Shown: in pieces, positions 22,060 through 25,289 of the stretch
How positions within the stretch are numbered: the stretch's first letter is position 1
Layout of the letters: each line of letters starts with the position of its first letter
Origin: an uncultured Bacilli bacterium
Lineage (GTDB): Bacteria > Bacillota_I > Bacilli_A > RF39 > UBA660
NCBI GenBank assembly: GCA_949440065.1
Contig: CASRZP010000006.1
Span: 1 to 25,289, forward strand
Direction: 5' to 3'
DNA: 25,289 nucleotides
Position numbers and translations under genes: made by a program
Notes under the pieces: model-generated
Told to the model about the DNA's origin: nothing
What the model saw: the letters and a program-made list of their open reading frames with translations, nothing else
The model's database searches: none

Positions 22060-22088
22060 ATTTTATCATTTGACAAAATAAAAATCAA
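22060..22088 (-). promoter_or_regulatory. Promoter of leader ORF 2 and the WG-repeat gene
   Basis: TTGATT and TAAAAT separated by 17 bases on the minus strand, with TGA before the -10. The -10 is the same as in the promoter of leader ORF 1. The start point falls about 17 bases before the leader ATG. Confidence 0.6.
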
Positions 22089-22137
22089 CGATTTTTATAA
22101 AAATGTAGGAAAACACATGGTATTTTGTTTTAATTTA

Positions 22138-22146
22138 TGATATAAT
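22138..22146 (+). promoter_or_regulatory. Extended -10 of the FemAB-family gene
   Basis: TGATATAAT 28 bases before the start codon; the -35 is poor. A further candidate upstream is TTGACA at 22070-22075, with TTTATA 18 bases later. Confidence 0.6.
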
Positions 22147-22174
22147 TAAATAATTTCAACAGGAGGAATAGAAT

Positions 22175-23437
22175 ATGAAGGTTATCACATTGCAACCTGA
22201 ACAATTTGAATCATTTGCAAAAGAACACAAGTATCGTAGTTATTATCAAACAACAAAGTATGGACTAACTATGGCGAAGTTTGGATTTAATGTCCATTAC
22301 TTAGGATTTTTAGATGATAATGAACGTTTATTTGGCGCATCGTTAGTGTTATACAAAGAAATTTTTATGAATCACAAATATGCCTATGCTCCTAGGGGAT
22401 TTTTACTAGATTATCAAGATAAAGACTTATTAAAAGCCTTGGCAGACAGATTAAAAAAGTTGTTTGTAAAACAAAATTTCATGTATATGAAAATCGATCC
22501 TTTTATTCCTTGTGCGATAAGAGATAAAAAAGGAGAAGTAATCAACTATAACCCTCAAATTAATGAAACGCTAGAGGCACTTCGCGATGCAGGTTTTGTC
22601 CACCATGGATTTACTACCGAATTTTATGAAACAGAAAAAAGTAGATTTGAAGCAGTTACTACATTACAAGAAGATACTGCCCAAATGTATAAAAAGTTAG
22701 ATAAGCAAACACGAAATAAAATTCAAAAAGCCATTAAATCAGGAATAGAGATTATTAAAGATGAACAACATGATTTTAAAACCTTTTATGATTTAGTAAA
22801 AAGAAAATATAATCGTCCTATTGAATACTATCAAGACTTAGCCCACAATTTTAATCAAGGGGAAGAAGAAAATTTTGAAATTTATTTTGCCATGCTTAAT
22901 ACAGAAACTTTCGTCATTAATAGCAAGCGTTTTTATGAAGAGGAATTAGATGTTAACGATGAATTAGCAAAAGCTATTCAAGACCCTAATCAAAAGGGAT
23001 TTAAGATTAGAAAGTTAATCAATAAGAAAATGGAATCGGATCGTTTAATTAATACTTATAAAAATAATTTAGTTCTAGCTACAAAACTCCTACAAGATTT
23101 TCCAGAAGGGCTAATCATCGGTACAGCAGCCATTTTAAAGTATGAACAAAGTGTTAATCTATTAATTGAAGGATTTGACCAAAGATATAAACAGTTAAAT
23201 TCTAATTATTTACTAAAATGGAAGCTAATGGAACATTTTGGTAAATTACAATATAAGTATTTTAATTTAAATGCTGTATCTGGAGAATTTAATAATGTTA
23301 CTAAATATAGTGGTTTAAATGAGATGAAACTAGGATTTAATTCAGTAGTAACTGAGTATATTGGAGAATTTGATTTAATTCTTAACCCGATTGTGTACAA
23401 TCTATATAAAGGCGTTAAAAACAAAGAAAAAGTCTAA
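22175..23437 (+). CDS. FemAB/FemX-family aminoacyltransferase
   Basis: A 420-residue protein of the Fem family, which uses aminoacyl-tRNA to add the bridge residues to the lipid II stem peptide on the inner face of the membrane. It has the two GNAT-like halves: the N-terminal part with the FxSxxQTxxYG-like segment (YRSYYQTTKYGLTMAKFGF), YAPRGFLLDY and MKIDPFI; and the second half with LDKQTRNKIQKAIKSGIEI. A helical arm (about 235-300, rich in Lys and Glu) follows, then the closing LLIEGFDQRYKQLNSNYLLKWKLM and FNLNAVSGEF. Length and order match FemA/FemX. The start has AGGAGG 8 bases upstream. The added amino acid cannot be predicted. Confidence 0.92.
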   Translation: MKVITLQPEQFESFAKEHKYRSYYQTTKYGLTMAKFGFNVHYLGFLDDNERLFGASLVLYKEIFMNHKYAYAPRGFLLDYQDKDLLKALADRLKKLFVKQNFMYMKIDPFIPCAIRDKKGEVINYNPQINETLEALRDAGFVHHGFTTEFYETEKSRFEAVTTLQEDTAQMYKKLDKQTRNKIQKAIKSGIEIIKDEQHDFKTFYDLVKRKYNRPIEYYQDLAHNFNQGEEENFEIYFAMLNTETFVINSKRFYEEELDVNDELAKAIQDPNQKGFKIRKLINKKMESDRLINTYKNNLVLATKLLQDFPEGLIIGTAAILKYEQSVNLLIEGFDQRYKQLNSNYLLKWKLMEHFGKLQYKYFNLNAVSGEFNNVTKYSGLNEMKLGFNSVVTEYIGEFDLILNPIVYNLYKGVKNKEKV

Positions 23438-23458
23438 ATCATTAGGCTTTTTCTTTTT
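23423..23458 (+). terminator. Terminator of the FemAB-family gene
   Basis: A fifteen-position stem (23423-23437 with 23442-23456, one T-G) with the loop ATCA; the TAA stop codon is inside the left arm and the right arm is T-rich. Confidence 0.85.
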
Positions 23459-23466
23459 GCTGAATA

Positions 23467-23492
23467 TAAAAAGATGACTTTAATTCATCATC
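23467..23492 (-). terminator. Terminator of the coiled-coil protein gene
   Basis: On the minus strand the stem AGATGA/TCATCT with a 10-base loop is followed by TTTTTATAT, just after the stop at 23500. Confidence 0.65.
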
Positions 23493-23499
23493 TATTACT

Positions 23500-24093
23500 T
23501 TATTTTACTTTTTTGCTTTGCCAACGATTAAAATTTTCATCTAGTAATAAACGTTTTGCTCTTATTCTTTCTCTATCAGGGCTAACCTTTATTTTGTTCA
23601 TATCTGCTAAAGCATTTTCTAGGTATTGACTAATTGTAGCATCATCAATATCAGGATTTTTTTCTTTTATTCTTTGATATAAAGCTTTGGCTAAATCGTA
23701 ATCACATGCAATATTTAATTCTATACCAGTAAAGTATACAACATGTTTTAACATAAAATCATACATTTCCTGTTCTTCCTTAATTAAATAATTAAGATAA
23801 CCAAGTTCGTTTTGTAATAGACCACGATTTAAACCACATTTAATACAACGGCAAAACTCACTAGATTCTTGCTTTCCTTTTTCATTAGAATGAACCCAGA
23901 TGTGATTACATTGTTCAAATTCATGCTCTCTTTTTTCTTCATATAAAGCTGCTAACTCTTTTTCTACTACTTCTCTAAGTGTTAACAATACACGATATTC
24001 TTGAACAACACTATCCCCTTCTAGAAATTTAATTTCCTTATTTAATTTTGATAATTTATCCGATACTTTAGCATATTTTTCTAATATTTCCAT
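23500..24093 (-). CDS. Coiled-coil protein with Cys-rich putative metal site, unknown
   Basis: I do not recognise a family. The 197 residues begin with a long charged helix likely to form a coiled coil (about 1-60, LEKYAKVSDKLSKLNKEIKF and so on). Next comes a segment with C-N-H at about 62-64 and CRCIKCGLNRG near 82-92, whose Cys/His spacing suggests a small zinc-ribbon-like site. The rest is helical (LLQNELGYLNYLIKEEQEMYDFML, then YDLAKALYQRIKE) with a basic C-terminus. There is no signal or membrane segment, so it is cytoplasmic. The start has AAAGGAGG 6-8 bases upstream. It is monocistronic with its own extended -10 and terminator. Confidence 0.75.
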   Translation of the reverse strand: MEILEKYAKVSDKLSKLNKEIKFLEGDSVVQEYRVLLTLREVVEKELAALYEEKREHEFEQCNHIWVHSNEKGKQESSEFCRCIKCGLNRGLLQNELGYLNYLIKEEQEMYDFMLKHVVYFTGIELNIACDYDLAKALYQRIKEKNPDIDDATISQYLENALADMNKIKVSPDRERIRAKRLLLDENFNRWQSKKVK

Positions 24094-24116
24094 GATATGC
24101 CTCCTTTTAGGGCTAT

Positions 24117-24125
24117 ATTATACCA
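24117..24125 (-). promoter_or_regulatory. Extended -10 of the coiled-coil protein gene
   Basis: TGGTATAAT on the minus strand, 23 bases before the start codon; no clear -35. Confidence 0.6.
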
Positions 24126-24203
24126 TAGTTTAGAAAAAAAAGCTAGTCTTTTTTGCAAAATGTGTAATCATTTTATGATAATGTCATGTTATATCGTTTT
24201 TTG

Positions 24204-24242
24204 CAAAATAAAAGAAGATTCTATTATATTTAAAATCTTCTT
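24204..24242 (-). terminator. Terminator of tuf
   Basis: On the minus strand the stem AAGAAGATT/AATCTTCTT has a 13-base loop and is followed by TTATTTTGC; it starts 8 bases after the tuf stop codon. Confidence 0.85.
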
Positions 24243-24249
24243 CATGGCA

Positions 24250-25289
24250 TTATTTTTCGATTTCGCTAACAACACCAGCACCAACGGTACGTCCACCTTC
24301 ACGAATTGAGAATTTAGTTCCCTTTTCAATAGCAATTGGGTGGATTAATTCTACGTCAATACTAACATTATCACCAGGCATAACCATTTCTACACCAGCA
24401 GGTAAGTTGATTACACCAGTAACATCTGTAGTTCTAAAATAGAATTGTGGGCGGTAGTTGGCAAAGAATGGAGTATGACGTCCACCTTCTTCTTTAGATA
24501 AAACATAAACTTCTGCTTTAAATTTAGAATGAGGTGTAACGCTACCTGGTTTAGCAAGTACTTGACCACGTTCAACTTCTTCACGAGAAATACCACGTAA
24601 TAATACACCAGCGTTATCTCCTGATTCAGCATAGTCTAATTGTTTACGGAACATTTCAATTCCTGTAACAACTGTCTTCTTAGTATCCTTTAAACCAACG
24701 ATTTCAACTTCATCATTAAGTTTTAATTGTCCACGTTCAACACGTCCTGTAACAACAGTTCCACGACCAGTGATTGTGAATACATCTTCAATACTCATTA
24801 AGAATGGTTTTTCAGTATCACGAGCTGGAGTTGGAATCCATTCGTCAACAGCTGCCATTAATTCGTCGATTTTAGCTACATAGTTAGCATCTCCTTCAAG
24901 AGCTTTTAATGCAGATCCACGAACTACTGGAGTGTTATCTCCATCAAATCCGTATTCAGTTAATAAGTCACGGATTTCCATTTCTACTAATTCTAATAAT
25001 TCTTCATCATCAACCATATCACATTTGTTCATGAATACTACCATTTTAGGTACTCCAACTTGACGAGCAAGTAAGATATGTTCACGAGTTTGTGCCATAG
25101 GTCCATCAGTTGCAGCAATAACTAAGATTGCTCCATCCATTTGAGCTGCACCAGTAATCATGTTTTTAACATAATCAGCATGTCCTGGACAGTCAACGTG
25201 TGCATAATGTCTATTATCTGTATTATATTCTACATGTGCAGTATTAATAGTAATACCACGTTCTCTTTCTTCTGGTGCTTTATCGATAT
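24250..25289 (-). CDS. tuf: Elongation factor Tu, lacking the N-terminus (window edge)
   Basis: GTPase that delivers aminoacyl-tRNA to the ribosome. The frame is open to the right edge of the window, and 345 residues are visible. The first are IDKAPEERERGITINTAHVE, so about 50 residues with the P-loop are outside. Visible motifs are the switch I segment RGITINTAHVEY, DCPGHADY (G3), NKCD (G4), GSALKALEG (G5), and then domains 2 and 3 ending in GAGVVSEIEK. An ATG at 25161 (MITGAAQMDG) is internal and not the start. Codon choice is biased towards T- and A-ending codons, as in the rest of the window. A terminator follows at 24204-24242. Confidence 0.98.
   Translation of the reverse strand, partial: IDKAPEERERGITINTAHVEYNTDNRHYAHVDCPGHADYVKNMITGAAQMDGAILVIAATDGPMAQTREHILLARQVGVPKMVVFMNKCDMVDDEELLELVEMEIRDLLTEYGFDGDNTPVVRGSALKALEGDANYVAKIDELMAAVDEWIPTPARDTEKPFLMSIEDVFTITGRGTVVTGRVERGQLKLNDEVEIVGLKDTKKTVVTGIEMFRKQLDYAESGDNAGVLLRGISREEVERGQVLAKPGSVTPHSKFKAEVYVLSKEEGGRHTPFFANYRPQFYFRTTDVTGVINLPAGVEMVMPGDNVSIDVELIHPIAIEKGTKFSIREGGRTVGAGVVSEIEK

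Noticed and set aside
1..25289. CRISPR array, insertion sequence or tRNA genes
   Set aside because: No regularly spaced repeats, no transposase frame and no tRNA cloverleaf apart from the tRNA-like part of tmRNA were seen.

Overview
The window is AT-rich, densely coded bacterial DNA from a low-GC Gram-positive (Firmicutes/Bacilli-type) genome. The evidence is a T-box riboswitch, strong AGGAGG-type ribosome binding sites, TGn-extended -10 promoters, and the gene order eno, secG, rnr, smpB, ssrA that is typical of Firmicutes. Wall-synthesis genes (murD, a FemAB-family ligase) show a walled cell, not a Mycoplasma. Several frames end in TGA with sensible overlaps, so the standard code is used. 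A gut lineage near Erysipelotrichia or RF39-like Bacilli fits, but that placement is inference.

Layout. 1-430: the start of an exported protein gene cut by the window edge, preceded by a promoter, a short leader ORF carrying a G10 tract and a terminator hairpin. 432-1964: a short prolyl-tRNA synthetase lacking the editing insertion, under a proline T-box. 1969-3986: a VanZ/RDD membrane protein and a divergent lipoprotein. 4012-8970: a five-gene metal-efflux operon (CadC/SmtB-type repressor, separate HMA protein, Zn/Cd/Pb P-type ATPase, Cu ATPase, CopZ-like chaperone) with two operator palindromes at its promoter. 9042-10386: a small membrane protein, a Cdd1-type helix-hairpin-helix protein and an ADP-ribosylglycohydrolase. 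10387-12900: a gene-poor segment with an SGNH-hydrolase relative, two small unknown ORFs, a near-identical pair of direct repeats and the broken N-terminus of a serine recombinase, lying against the 3' end of ssrA; it looks like an eroded accessory insertion.

12915-19995 (minus strand): core genes murD-eno, secG, rnr-capA-smpB and ssrA (tmRNA), covering wall synthesis, glycolysis, secretion, RNA decay and ribosome rescue. 20265-21899: a membrane-anchored WG-repeat-like protein, again preceded by a short leader ORF with a G8 tract and a terminator hairpin. 22175-23437: FemAB-family ligase. 23500-24093: an unknown coiled-coil/Cys-rich protein. 24250 to the window end: EF-Tu, lacking about 50 N-terminal residues.

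The most interesting signal is the pair of leaders 22 kb apart. Each has its own promoter and ribosome binding site, a 23-26 codon ORF with the shared core K-[IV]-[NY]-Q-x-x-T-R-G-G followed by a homopolymeric G tract, then an intrinsic terminator with a GAAA loop, then a gene for a membrane-anchored or exported protein. In each leader only one of the three possible G-tract frames carries translation up to or through the terminator. This suggests phase-variable attenuation coupled to translation.
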